In this document: one piece after another, positions 52,561 to 60,221 of the stretch | How positions within the stretch are numbered: the stretch's first letter is position 1 | How the letters are laid out: every line of letters starts with the position of its first letter | NCBI RefSeq assembly: GCF_019880585.1 | Contig: NZ_JAINVV010000004.1 | Span: forward strand, 1,240,001-1,304,000 | From: Sphingomonas colocasiae | GTDB taxonomy: Bacteria > Pseudomonadota > Alphaproteobacteria > Sphingomonadales > Sphingomonadaceae | Direction of reading: 5' to 3' | Length of the DNA stretch: 64,000 nucleotides | Made by a program: the position numbers and the translations under genes | The notes under the pieces: model-generated | Database searches by the model: none | What the model was told of the DNA's origin: nothing | What the model saw: the letters and a program-made list of their open reading frames with translations, nothing else

Positions 52561-53255
52561 GCGGGCGTGGCGCAGGATACCAGGCTGAGGCGGGCGAGAT
52601 CGTCGCCCAATATAGTGTGCAGGCCGGTGAGCGTCGCCTTGATCTCGCTGGTCCAGCGCCCGGCCGCATCCTCGCCGGTGTTGCTGTCATTATAGGGGAT
52701 CTTCGCCGACGTGCCGATCAGCGCGGTCGCGATCGCGGGCATGCCCATGCGATCGACGGAGATGAAGGCGGTGTCCGGATCCTTTCTGAAATCATAGCTG
52801 GATGCGCTGCCGCTCGCGACCGGCGGCTTGCCGAGCGGTGGCGCGAGATAGGGGAAATCGGGTAGGAAGGTCGCATCGTTGCGGCCGGGATTGAGCGGCA
52901 GATCGGCAAGCGTGCGCAGATTGTGGCGCCGCATGTCGAGCAACAGATAGGACAGGGTGATATCGACGACCTGATCCTGCAACCGGCGGCCATTGGGGAA
53001 GCTGGGGGGCAGATTGAGGTCCAGCTTCACGGTATCGGGTATGATCAGCGCGGTCACGCTGTTGCCGGGCGTAACGATCTGATCGAGGCAGGGCTGGACG
53101 TTGAAGCTGGTCGGCGTCGGTGTCGGCGCGGGAGATGTCGGCGTGGGCGTCGGTGTCGGCCCCGGCGTCAGCGTGCCGCCGTCGCCGCCGCAACCGGCGA
53201 GCGGCAGGAGCATGGCGATCACCAGCGCGCTCGCGCCCGGACGGAGACCGCGCAT
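52557..53255 (-). CDS. Lipoprotein with DUF4331-like C-terminal part
   Basis: A 232-residue protein with a lipobox LPLAGC and an extended PT-rich linker of repeated TP units, then a domain containing LNLPPSFPNGRRLQDQVVDITLSYLL and ending LARLSLVSC. This fits the second half of DUF4331 proteins. It is probably anchored in the outer or inner membrane. Its ATG 53255 shares one base with the stop of the DUF4331 gene upstream (TGATG), so the two are co-translated and may be split halves of one ancestral protein. No catalytic residues are known. Confidence 0.7.
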   Translation of the reverse strand: MRGLRPGASALVIAMLLPLAGCGGDGGTLTPGPTPTPTPTSPAPTPTPTSFNVQPCLDQIVTPGNSVTALIIPDTVKLDLNLPPSFPNGRRLQDQVVDITLSYLLLDMRRHNLRTLADLPLNPGRNDATFLPDFPYLAPPLGKPPVASGSASSYDFRKDPDTAFISVDRMGMPAIATALIGTSAKIPYNDSNTGEDAAGRWTSEIKATLTGLHTILGDDLARLSLVSCATPA

Positions 53256-53926
53256 CAGATATTCCCCCCGAAACGGGCGCTCGTCGCCCAGATATCGAGC
53301 GGATGCGCACCGTTCTCCAACGCCGCTCGCGGCATCTGGATGACGATCGCCGTATCGTCCTTGCCGGCGAAGAAATCGCGATCGTTGCGCATCTGGAGCG
53401 TACCCGTCGAGCGGGTCGCGCGAAAGCCGAGCAGGTCGAAATTGAACGGATCCTCGAACAGGCCCGCGCGCAGCATCGCGCCGCCGCTCGCGATATTGGT
53501 CTCGACCGGCCCGGAAACGATCGCGGACGCGGCGCCTGGCACATTCTCGAACTGGACGCCATTGGCCGTGCCGTTCTGCCCGAAACGGACGCGGATCACG
53601 AATTCCGGATCGCTGCGCGCACCGGCGTTGGAGATATTGACCTTGTAGAGCACGTCGCGATCGTAGCTCGCGGCCCTGCCGGCCTGCGGCCCCGCGAAGG
53701 TGACCGCGATGATCACATGGCTGGTGGTATGCCAGGCATAGACATCCGCGATATCGGCCGCGAAATCCGGCAGCGTGTCGAGATCCGGATCGGTTCGCGT
53801 CGGCGGATCCAGATGGTCGGCGGCGACCGTTGCGCTGTCACCCGACAAGAACGCGATCGGAACGGTAAGGGCGAGCGATCCCGCCGCAAGCAAGCTGGTG
53901 CTGAACGAGGACATGGTCACGCGCAT
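53255..53926 (-). CDS. DUF4331-family secreted protein
   Basis: About 223 residues from ATG 53926 with a signal peptide ending near AADHLD. The mature start DHLDPPTRTDPDLDTLPDFAADIADVYAWH is the DUF4331 signature. Further strands include VLYKVNISNAGARSDPEFVIRVRFG and QMPRAAL. The family is of unknown function and usually exported. ATG 53914 is an alternative. It heads the run DUF4331-lipoprotein-TPR-HupE/UreJ-CorA. The region to its right leads to cysH on the same strand after about 165 bases. Confidence 0.8.
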   Translation of the reverse strand: MRVTMSSFSTSLLAAGSLALTVPIAFLSGDSATVAADHLDPPTRTDPDLDTLPDFAADIADVYAWHTTSHVIIAVTFAGPQAGRAASYDRDVLYKVNISNAGARSDPEFVIRVRFGQNGTANGVQFENVPGAASAIVSGPVETNIASGGAMLRAGLFEDPFNFDLLGFRATRSTGTLQMRNDRDFFAGKDDTAIVIQMPRAALENGAHPLDIWATSARFGGNI

Positions 53927-54093
53927 TCCCCCTGCTCGGCAGGCTGATGGATCGCGACCGTGCGTCGTCCCGGCGCCTGACATGGGCATTCGGGATCGGC
54001 GTGGCGGAGAGTAATCCCTTGGCGCGGCGGCTCAAGGGGGAAAATAAGTGGGCGCCCAAACAGGGGGACGCATGTCGCGCCGCCCCTTTTGGA

Positions 54094-54861
54094 TCAGAAC
54101 ACCGGCTGGTTGGCCGGATCGTCGGGATCGGCGACGGGCGTGTGGATACCGCATTCCACCTTGTCCCAGCCGCGCCAACGGCCGGCGCGGGGATCCTCGC
54201 CGGGCTTGACCTTGGAGGTGCAGGGCGCGCAGCCGATCGAGGGATAGCCTTCCGCCTCCAGCGGATGGCGAGGCAGGTCGTGCGCCTCGAAATAGGCGTC
54301 GAGCTCGGCCTTGCTCCAGTTGGCGAGCGGATTGACCTTCAGCCGGTCGCCATCGAGCTCGAAGCGCGGCAGGCCCGAACGCGTCGCGGACTGGAAGCCC
54401 TTGCGGCCGGTGATCGAGGCGTCGAAATGCGCGAGCGCGTTTTCCAGCGGCACCACCTTGCGGATCTCGCAGCAGCCGTCCGGATCATAGGACCAGCGCA
54501 GCCCGGTCTCGTCCTTCTTCAGGATCGTCTCCGGGTCGGGCGTCAGGATGCGCAGATCGGTCAGGCCCAGCCGCTCCACCAGATCGCCGCCATAGGCGAG
54601 CGTCTCCGGGAAATGCTTGCCGGTATCGAGGAACAGCACGGGCGTCGCGGGCGCGGCGGTCGCGATCATGTGAAGCAGTACGGCGGATTCGGCGCCGAAG
54701 GACGAGACGGCGGCGACGTCGCCCAGCATGTTCTCGGCAAGCAGCACGCGCAGCATCTCGACGGGATCGACGCCACGGAACATGTTGTTCAGCCGGATCG
54801 CGTCGGCGGTGGTGAAGCGGGGGCCCACGTCGATCCGATCGCGCACGCGCGCCTCAGCCAT
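54094..54861 (-). CDS. cysH: Phosphoadenylyl/adenylyl-sulfate reductase (APS-reductase type)
   Basis: Reduces APS (or PAPS) to sulfite using thioredoxin. The protein is about 255 residues. It has SSFGAESAVLLHM at the start of the nucleotide site, LFLDTGKHFPETL, the catalytic Cys in ECGIH and the two Cys pairs CCEIRK and CAPC needed for a [4Fe-4S] cluster. The presence of these pairs points to an APS-using enzyme rather than the cluster-free PAPS type. ATG 54861 overlaps the DUF934 end by eight bases. It is last in the sulfate-assimilation operon. Confidence 0.92.
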   Translation of the reverse strand: MAEARVRDRIDVGPRFTTADAIRLNNMFRGVDPVEMLRVLLAENMLGDVAAVSSFGAESAVLLHMIATAAPATPVLFLDTGKHFPETLAYGGDLVERLGLTDLRILTPDPETILKKDETGLRWSYDPDGCCEIRKVVPLENALAHFDASITGRKGFQSATRSGLPRFELDGDRLKVNPLANWSKAELDAYFEAHDLPRHPLEAEGYPSIGCAPCTSKVKPGEDPRAGRWRGWDKVECGIHTPVADPDDPANQPVF

Positions 54862-55279
54862 GACGCAGCTTCCAGACGGGCACGGTCGCGTCGGCCGCCC
54901 GCTGATAGACATGGTCGTAGCGCGCCAGCGACGCTTCCACCACCGCCGGGTCGAGCGGCTTTTCGGGCGCGAAGCTGTCGAATCCGCAGCGGCGCATGAA
55001 CGCGATCTGGTCGACCAGCACGTCGCCCTGCGCGCGCAGTTCGCCCTGATAGCCGGCTTCGCGCAGGATGCGCGCCGCCGAATAGCCGCGCCCGTCGCGA
55101 TAGCCGGGGAACGCGATCTCGACGAGCGCGAGCCGGTCGAGATAGGGCAGCAGTGCGCGCGCATCTTCGTCGGGTTCCAGCCGGACCGAGGTCGCGTTCG
55201 ACTGGTCGAGAAAGGCGTCGAGCGTCACCGCGGGCTCTTCGTGCGCGGCGTCGGTGCGGAAGCTCAGCGGGTCACCCAT
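54854..55279 (-). CDS. DUF934 protein of the sulfate-assimilation operon
   Basis: A 141-residue protein with the DUF934 pattern RALLPYLDRLALVEIAFPGYRDGRGYSAARILRE and GELRAQGDVLVDQIAFMRRCGFDSF. It is nearly always next to cysI and cysH in alphaproteobacteria and is sometimes called an oxidoreductase, but its action is not known. ATG 55279 overlaps the cysI stop by eight bases, and its end overlaps cysH by eight, so the three are translationally linked. A longer frame to 55342 is not needed. Confidence 0.88.
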   Translation of the reverse strand: MGDPLSFRTDAAHEEPAVTLDAFLDQSNATSVRLEPDEDARALLPYLDRLALVEIAFPGYRDGRGYSAARILREAGYQGELRAQGDVLVDQIAFMRRCGFDSFAPEKPLDPAVVEASLARYDHVYQRAADATVPVWKLRHG

Positions 55280-56906
55280 AGATCGCCTCCTTGAAGGGCT
55301 CGATGCCGACACGGCGATAGGTGTCGACGAAACGCTCGCCATCCTGGCGCAGCGACTTGTAGGTATCGGTCACTTTCTCCACCGCATCGACGATGCCGTC
55401 CTCGTCGAAGCCGGGGCCGGTGATCTTGCCGAGCGACACGTCCTCCGCGCCCGATCCGCCGAGCAGGAGCTGGTAATTCTCCGTGCCTTTCCGGTCGACG
55501 CCGAGGATGCCGATATGGCCGGCATGATGGTGGCCGCAGGCATTGATGCAGCCGCTGATCTTGAGCTTGAGTTCGCCCAGGTCGCGCTGCCGGTCGAGAT
55601 CGGCGAAGCGCTCGGCGATCTTCTGCGCGACGGGAATCGAACGCGCATTGGCGAGGCTGCAATAGTCGAGGCCGGGGCAGGCGATGATGTCGCTGATCAG
55701 ATCCAGGTTCGGCGTCGCCAGACCCGCTTCGTCGAGCGCCTGCCAGACGGCGTAGAGGTCGGCCTTGCGGACATGCGGCAGCACGATGTTCTGCGCATGG
55801 GTCACGCGCAGTTCGTCGAAGCTGTAGCGTTCGGCGAGGTCGCCCATCAGATCGATCTGGTCGGCGGTGGCGTCGCCGGGAATCCCGCCGACGGGCTTCA
55901 GGCTGATATTCGCGATCGCATAGCCGGGCTGGGCGTGCGCCGCGACATTCTGCTGAACCCACAGGCGGAAATCGGGATCGGAGAGATCCAGTTCGTCGCT
56001 CAGGCCGGTTGCGAAGGCGGGCGGCGCGAAGAAGGCGGTGATCCGCTCCAGTTCGGCGGCGGGCGGATCGATGCCCAGGGTCTTCACATGCGCGAATTCC
56101 TCTTCCACCTGGCGGCGATAGTCTTCGGCGCCGATCTCGTGGACGAGGATCTTGATCCGCGCCTTGTAGATATTGTCGCGGCGGCCGTGGCGATTATAGA
56201 CGCGCAGGCACGCCTCCAGATAACTGAGCAGATCTTCCGCCGGTACGAAATCCTTGATCTCGGGCGCGATCATCGGCGTACGGCCCATGCCGCCGCCGAC
56301 GAAGATCTTGCCGCCCAGCGTGCCCGCTTCGTTGCGGACCAGCTCGATGCCGATATCGTGCAGGCGCATCGCCGCGCGATCCTCGGCGGCGGCGATCACC
56401 GCGATCTTGAACTTGCGCGGCAGGTAGCTGAACTCGGGGTGGAAGGTGCTCCACTGGCGCAGCAGCTCCGCCCAGGGTCGCGGATCGGTGACCTCGTCGG
56501 AGGCCGCGCCGGCATATTGATCCGAACTGATGTTGCGGATGCAATTGCCGCTGGTCTGGATGGCATGCATCTCGACGCTGGCCAGATCGGCCAGAATGTC
56601 GGGCGCTTCCTCCAGCTTGATCCAGTTATACTGGATATTCTGGCGCGTCGTGAAATGGCCGTAGCCGCGATCATATTTGCGCGCGATATGGCCGAGCATC
56701 CGCATCTGCCGGCCGTCGAGCGTGCCATAGGGCACCGCGACACGCAGCATATAGGCGTGGAGCTGCAGATAAAGGCCGTTCATCAGCCGAAGCGGCTTGA
56801 ACTGATCCTCCGACAGGGCGCCGGACAGGCGCCGGTTCACCTGGTCGCGAAATTCCTCGACGCGGGCGTCGACGATCGACTGGTCATATTGGTCGTACTT
56901 GTACAT
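55272..56906 (-). CDS. cysI: Sulfite reductase hemoprotein
   Basis: Reduces sulfite to sulfide with siroheme and a [4Fe-4S] cluster. The protein is 544 residues. The cluster-siroheme ligands lie in ACPGLDYCSLANARSIP and SGCINACGHHHAGHIGILG; substrate-site arginines occur in FTTRQNIQYNW and further. ATG 56906 has GGAG nine bases upstream. Upstream lies a set of short tandem repeats (56927-56972) and the DUF2849 gene. The electron donor, such as CysJ, is not found in the window, which suggests a ferredoxin-type or separate partner. Confidence 0.94.
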   Translation of the reverse strand: MYKYDQYDQSIVDARVEEFRDQVNRRLSGALSEDQFKPLRLMNGLYLQLHAYMLRVAVPYGTLDGRQMRMLGHIARKYDRGYGHFTTRQNIQYNWIKLEEAPDILADLASVEMHAIQTSGNCIRNISSDQYAGAASDEVTDPRPWAELLRQWSTFHPEFSYLPRKFKIAVIAAAEDRAAMRLHDIGIELVRNEAGTLGGKIFVGGGMGRTPMIAPEIKDFVPAEDLLSYLEACLRVYNRHGRRDNIYKARIKILVHEIGAEDYRRQVEEEFAHVKTLGIDPPAAELERITAFFAPPAFATGLSDELDLSDPDFRLWVQQNVAAHAQPGYAIANISLKPVGGIPGDATADQIDLMGDLAERYSFDELRVTHAQNIVLPHVRKADLYAVWQALDEAGLATPNLDLISDIIACPGLDYCSLANARSIPVAQKIAERFADLDRQRDLGELKLKISGCINACGHHHAGHIGILGVDRKGTENYQLLLGGSGAEDVSLGKITGPGFDEDGIVDAVEKVTDTYKSLRQDGERFVDTYRRVGIEPFKEAIYG

Positions 56907-56926
56907 GTCAGATCTCCGAACCGTTG

Positions 56927-56972
56927 GGTTCGAGCAAGGTTCGAGCAACGTCGAGAACCGTGGTCGAGAACC
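56927..56972. repeat. Short tandem repeats before cysI
   Basis: Two perfect 11-base copies of GGTTCGAGCAA (56927-56937, 56938-56948), then two copies of GTCGAGAACC (56950-56959, 56963-56972). The pairs are partly inverse to each other. They lie in the leader of cysI and could be a regulator site. Confidence 0.5.
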
Positions 56973-57050
56973 TTGGCGCCGTGCTTCTCGACGGGCGCGT
57001 CTCGGCAAGCTCGACGCTGCTCGAAGCGAACGGAAGGGTGGTGGCGATCA

Positions 57051-57347
57051 TCAGATCACCCAGTTGCCGGCGGCGGGGTCGGCGGGTTTCAGCGTCAGGT
57101 CCGGGCGGACGGTCGGGCCAAGCGCGCGCACGCGGTCCTTGATATGCGCGGGGCGGGGGCCTTCCGGGGTCGCGGTCGCCTCGATCACATAGGGCGCGTT
57201 GACGCGGCGCGCGCCTTCCTCGGCGCGGGCGATGCTCTCGCCTTCCTCACCCACATCGGCGGCGTCCTCGACATGGCGGGACCATTCGGTCCCCGTCCAC
57301 CAGATCACGTCGCCTGTCGGCAAATCATTGCCCGTCAATATCTTCAC
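57051..57347 (-). CDS. DUF2849 protein
   Basis: A 98-residue protein with the DUF2849 pattern: MKILTGNDLPTGDVIWWTG, WSRHVEDA, ARAEEGARRVNAPYVIEA and a terminal NWVI. It is common in the sulfite reductase operon of alphaproteobacteria; a scaffold or cofactor-handling role has been guessed but not shown. The start is a GTG at 57347 that forms a GTGA overlap with the stop of the uroporphyrinogen methyltransferase gene. It is therefore co-translated with the siroheme-making enzyme. Confidence 0.88.
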   Translation of the reverse strand: MKILTGNDLPTGDVIWWTGTEWSRHVEDAADVGEEGESIARAEEGARRVNAPYVIEATATPEGPRPAHIKDRVRALGPTVRPDLTLKPADPAAGNWVI

Positions 57348-58132
57348 GCAAGATGCTCCGCCTGTTTCTCGAATGCGGCCAGCCGATCCTCGGCATCGGC
57401 ACGCAGCACGACTTCACCCACCACGATCAGTGCCGGGCTCTCGACCTGTTCGCGCGCGATCATGCCGCCAAGATCGGCAAGCAGGGTACGCAGCGCACGG
57501 CGATCCGGACGGCCGCCCTTTTCCAGCACAGCCACCGGCATGCCGGGCGATACGCCGTCGGCGATCAGCTTGTCCGCGATCTGCTCGGCGGTGGCGACGC
57601 CCATATAGATGACGAGCGTACGGCCCTTGCCGGCAAGCCCCGACCAGTCCTGCTCGGTCAGCCCCTTGCACTGGCCCGCGACGAAGCTGACCGCGCTCGC
57701 CGCCTCGCGATGGGTCAGCGGCAGCAGTGCCTCTGCGGCGCAGCCGATCGCCGCGGAAATGCCGGGAATCACCTCGACCGCGACGCCGGCCGCGCGGCAG
57801 GCTTCGACTTCCTCGCCGCCGCGTCCGAAGATGAAGGGATCGCCGCCCTTCAGGCGGATCACCGTCGCGCCGCCAAGCGCCTCCGCGACGATCAGCGCGT
57901 TGATCGAGTCCTGCGCCAGCGTGTGGCGGGCGCGGCTCTTGGCAACCGAGATCAGCCGCGCGGATGCCGGCGCGAGCGCCAGGATGCGGGGATCGACCAG
58001 CCCGTCATGCACGATCACATCGGCGCGCCCGATCGCGCCGGCGGCTTTCACCGTCAGCAATTCGGGGTCGCCGGGTCCGGCGCCGACAAGGATCACCGTC
58101 CCGGCGGTTAGGTCACGCACTTTACCGTCCAT
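57344..58132 (-). CDS. cobA: Uroporphyrinogen-III C-methyltransferase
   Basis: Adds two methyl groups from S-adenosylmethionine to uroporphyrinogen III to make precorrin-2, the precursor of siroheme for CysI. The protein is 262 residues with GAGPGDPELLTVKAAGAI, DGLVDP, RLKGGDPFIFGRGGEE and EVIPGISAAIGCAAE, and YMGVATAEQ near the C-terminal part. It lacks the CysG dehydrogenase/ferrochelatase domain, so another protein must complete siroheme. ATG 58132 is used. It is first in the operon with DUF2849, cysI, DUF934 and cysH. Confidence 0.92.
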   Translation of the reverse strand: MDGKVRDLTAGTVILVGAGPGDPELLTVKAAGAIGRADVIVHDGLVDPRILALAPASARLISVAKSRARHTLAQDSINALIVAEALGGATVIRLKGGDPFIFGRGGEEVEACRAAGVAVEVIPGISAAIGCAAEALLPLTHREAASAVSFVAGQCKGLTEQDWSGLAGKGRTLVIYMGVATAEQIADKLIADGVSPGMPVAVLEKGGRPDRRALRTLLADLGGMIAREQVESPALIVVGEVVLRADAEDRLAAFEKQAEHLA

Positions 58133-58189
58133 GGCGGACAGATGGGCGTTCGATGCCGTCGACGCAAAGCAGGGTTTTTTTGGGGGTGG

Positions 58190-58684
58190 CTAGTTGAGCT
58201 TTGCGCTCGCCAGCGCCGCGGCGGCGATCTCACCATCCTCGGCGGAGGTTCCGCCGCTGATGCCGAGCGCGCCGATCACCTGTCCGTTGGACAGGATCGG
58301 CACGCCGCCCTCGACGGCGACGACGCCGTCCAGGCTGAGCACGGCGGCGCCATTCTTCGCGACGGAATCGGCGAAGGCCTTGGTCGGGCGGCGGAATCGC
58401 GCGGAGGAGCGCGCCTTTTGCTGCGAAACCACGATCGAAGCGGACTGGGTGCCGTCCATCACTTCCAGCAGGATCGGTTCGCCCGAGGGCAGCACGACCG
58501 CGAAGGCCATGCGGAAATTGCGCGCCTTTGCTTCGCGATGCGCGGCATCGACGATGGTGCGCGCCTGCGCGAGCGTGACGGCGGGGCCATAGGGGCCGGG
58601 AATTTGCTGTGCGGATGCCGCCGGCGCCAGCAAGGCTGCCGCGAGCGCCGCGCCCGCCGCAAGATATCGCCGCTTCACCATCAT
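58190..58684 (-). CDS. Secreted GlcG/HbpS-family protein
   Basis: About 164 residues with a signal peptide ending at ASAQQIPG. The mature domain fits the GlcG/HbpS-like fold: LAQARTIVDAAHREAKARNFRMAFAVVLPSG, AKNGAAVLSLDGVVAVEGGVPIL and VIGALGISGGTSAEDGEIAAAAL. Members bind haem or small ligands; there is no clear enzyme motif. An AGGAGGGG site precedes two adjacent ATGs (58684 and 58681). It lies on its own between the siroheme gene and the AstD gene and is transcribed in the same direction. Confidence 0.85.
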   Translation of the reverse strand: MMVKRRYLAAGAALAAALLAPAASAQQIPGPYGPAVTLAQARTIVDAAHREAKARNFRMAFAVVLPSGEPILLEVMDGTQSASIVVSQQKARSSARFRRPTKAFADSVAKNGAAVLSLDGVVAVEGGVPILSNGQVIGALGISGGTSAEDGEIAAAALASAKLN

Positions 58685-58742
58685 CACCCCTCCTGATTTT
58701 CCGGCGGGATAGGCGCTGAGGTGGAGACAGGCAATGCCCGTG

Positions 58743-60170
58743 TCAGGACCCGCTGGAGGGATCGCGCAATCCGATGCCGATCGATGCGCGCGCCTGTTCG
58801 GTTTCAGACGAAACCACGGGATAGGCGCAATAATCGGCGGCATAATAGGCGCTCGGCCGGTGATTGCCAGACAGGCCGACGCCGCCGAACGGCGCGTTGG
58901 AGGGGGCGCCGTTGGTTGGCCGGTTCCAGTTGACCACGCCCGCGCGGATATTGGCCCAGAACCGATCGTAAAGCGCGGGTGCGCCGCCGATCAGCGAAGC
59001 GGACAGGCCGTAGCGTGTGTTGTTCGCCTCGATCAGCGCATCCTCGAAACTGGCGACGCGGATGACCTGGAGGATCGGGCCGAACAGCTCGACATCGGGC
59101 CGGTCGGAAACATCGGTGACGTCGATGATCGCCGGGGTCAGGAACGGACGGTCGTCGACCGGTCGGTCGAGCCGGCGGAAGGGGCGGCCGCCCTTCATCA
59201 TCAGGCCGAGAAAGCTCTCCTGAAGCGAATCCGCGGCATGATTGTCGATCACCGGCCCCATGAAGGGCTGGGGCTCGTCATGCGGGCCGCCGACGATCAT
59301 GCGATCGACCAGCTTGCCGAGTTCGGCGAGCACCGCATCCTGCTTGCCGTCCTCGACGATCAGGCGCCGCGCCGCCGTGCAGCGCTGCCCCGCGCTCAGA
59401 AAGGCGGATTGCGCGATCACCACTGCGGCGGCGTGGATGTCGGTGGGGTTCCACAGCACGATCGGATTGTTGCCGCCCAGCTCCAGCGCCAGGATCCGGT
59501 CGATCCGTTCGGCATAGAGGCGGCTGAGCGCCAGGCCGGTCGGCGCCGATCCGGTGAAATAGAGCCCGTCGATCCCGTCATGCGCGGCCAGCGCCTTGCC
59601 CTCGGCCGGTCCGCCGATCAGCAGGCGCACGGCGCCTTCGGGCACGCCCGCCGCGCGATAGCATTCGACGAGCAGTTCGGCGGTCGCCGGCGTTTTTTCG
59701 GATGGCTTGAACACCACTGCGTTGCCGGCGATCAGCGCGGGCACGATATGGCCGTTGGGCAGGTGTGCGGGAAAATTATAGGGGCCGAGCACCGCGACCA
59801 CGCCATGCGGCTTGTGGCGCACCGCGTTGCGCACGCCCATCGCGCCGTCCAGCCGGCGCTGCGCCGTGCGTTCGTTATAGGCGGCGACGGAGATGTCGAC
59901 CTTGGCGATCACCGCCTCGACTTCGGTTCGCGCCTCCCAGAGCGGCTTGCCCGTTTCGCGTGCGATCCGATCCGCGAATTCGCTGGCGCGCGACAGCATG
60001 ACATTGCCGAAACGGCGCATCGTCTCGATCCGCACGGTCAGCGGGCGCGATGCCCATTCGGCCCATGCGCCGCGCGCGATCTCCACTTCGGTATCGACAT
60101 CGCCGATCGCACCGCGCCACAGGATGGCGCCGGTGGCGGGTTCGAAAGAGACGATTTCCTGCGGATTCAT
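58743..60170 (-). CDS. astD: Succinylglutamate-semialdehyde dehydrogenase
   Basis: Last oxidative step of arginine breakdown through succinylated intermediates (AST pathway): oxidises N-succinylglutamate semialdehyde with NAD. 475 residues with YNFPAHLPNGHIVPALIAGN, FKPSEKTP, FTGSAPTG, catalytic Glu in LALELGGNNP and Cys in SAGQRCTAARR. The NRPTNGAPSNAPFGG segment is characteristic of AstD. Other ast genes are not in the window. It starts at ATG 60170 and lies 51 bases from the SelO gene on the same strand. Confidence 0.9.
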   Translation of the reverse strand: MNPQEIVSFEPATGAILWRGAIGDVDTEVEIARGAWAEWASRPLTVRIETMRRFGNVMLSRASEFADRIARETGKPLWEARTEVEAVIAKVDISVAAYNERTAQRRLDGAMGVRNAVRHKPHGVVAVLGPYNFPAHLPNGHIVPALIAGNAVVFKPSEKTPATAELLVECYRAAGVPEGAVRLLIGGPAEGKALAAHDGIDGLYFTGSAPTGLALSRLYAERIDRILALELGGNNPIVLWNPTDIHAAAVVIAQSAFLSAGQRCTAARRLIVEDGKQDAVLAELGKLVDRMIVGGPHDEPQPFMGPVIDNHAADSLQESFLGLMMKGGRPFRRLDRPVDDRPFLTPAIIDVTDVSDRPDVELFGPILQVIRVASFEDALIEANNTRYGLSASLIGGAPALYDRFWANIRAGVVNWNRPTNGAPSNAPFGGVGLSGNHRPSAYYAADYCAYPVVSSETEQARASIGIGLRDPSSGS

Positions 60171-60221
60171 GGGTTACTCTGGCCAGTCAATGCCCTCTCC
60201 AGCACCTTTGGACAAGGTAGG

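Noticed and set aside
53101-53170. Repeat-like stretch that could suggest a short array
   Set aside because: It encodes the Thr/Pro linker of a lipoprotein, so it is a coding low-complexity repeat, not a CRISPR.
55254-57608. Plus-strand frame of 784 codons
   Set aside because: Antisense to cysI, DUF2849 and part of the uroporphyrinogen methyltransferase gene.
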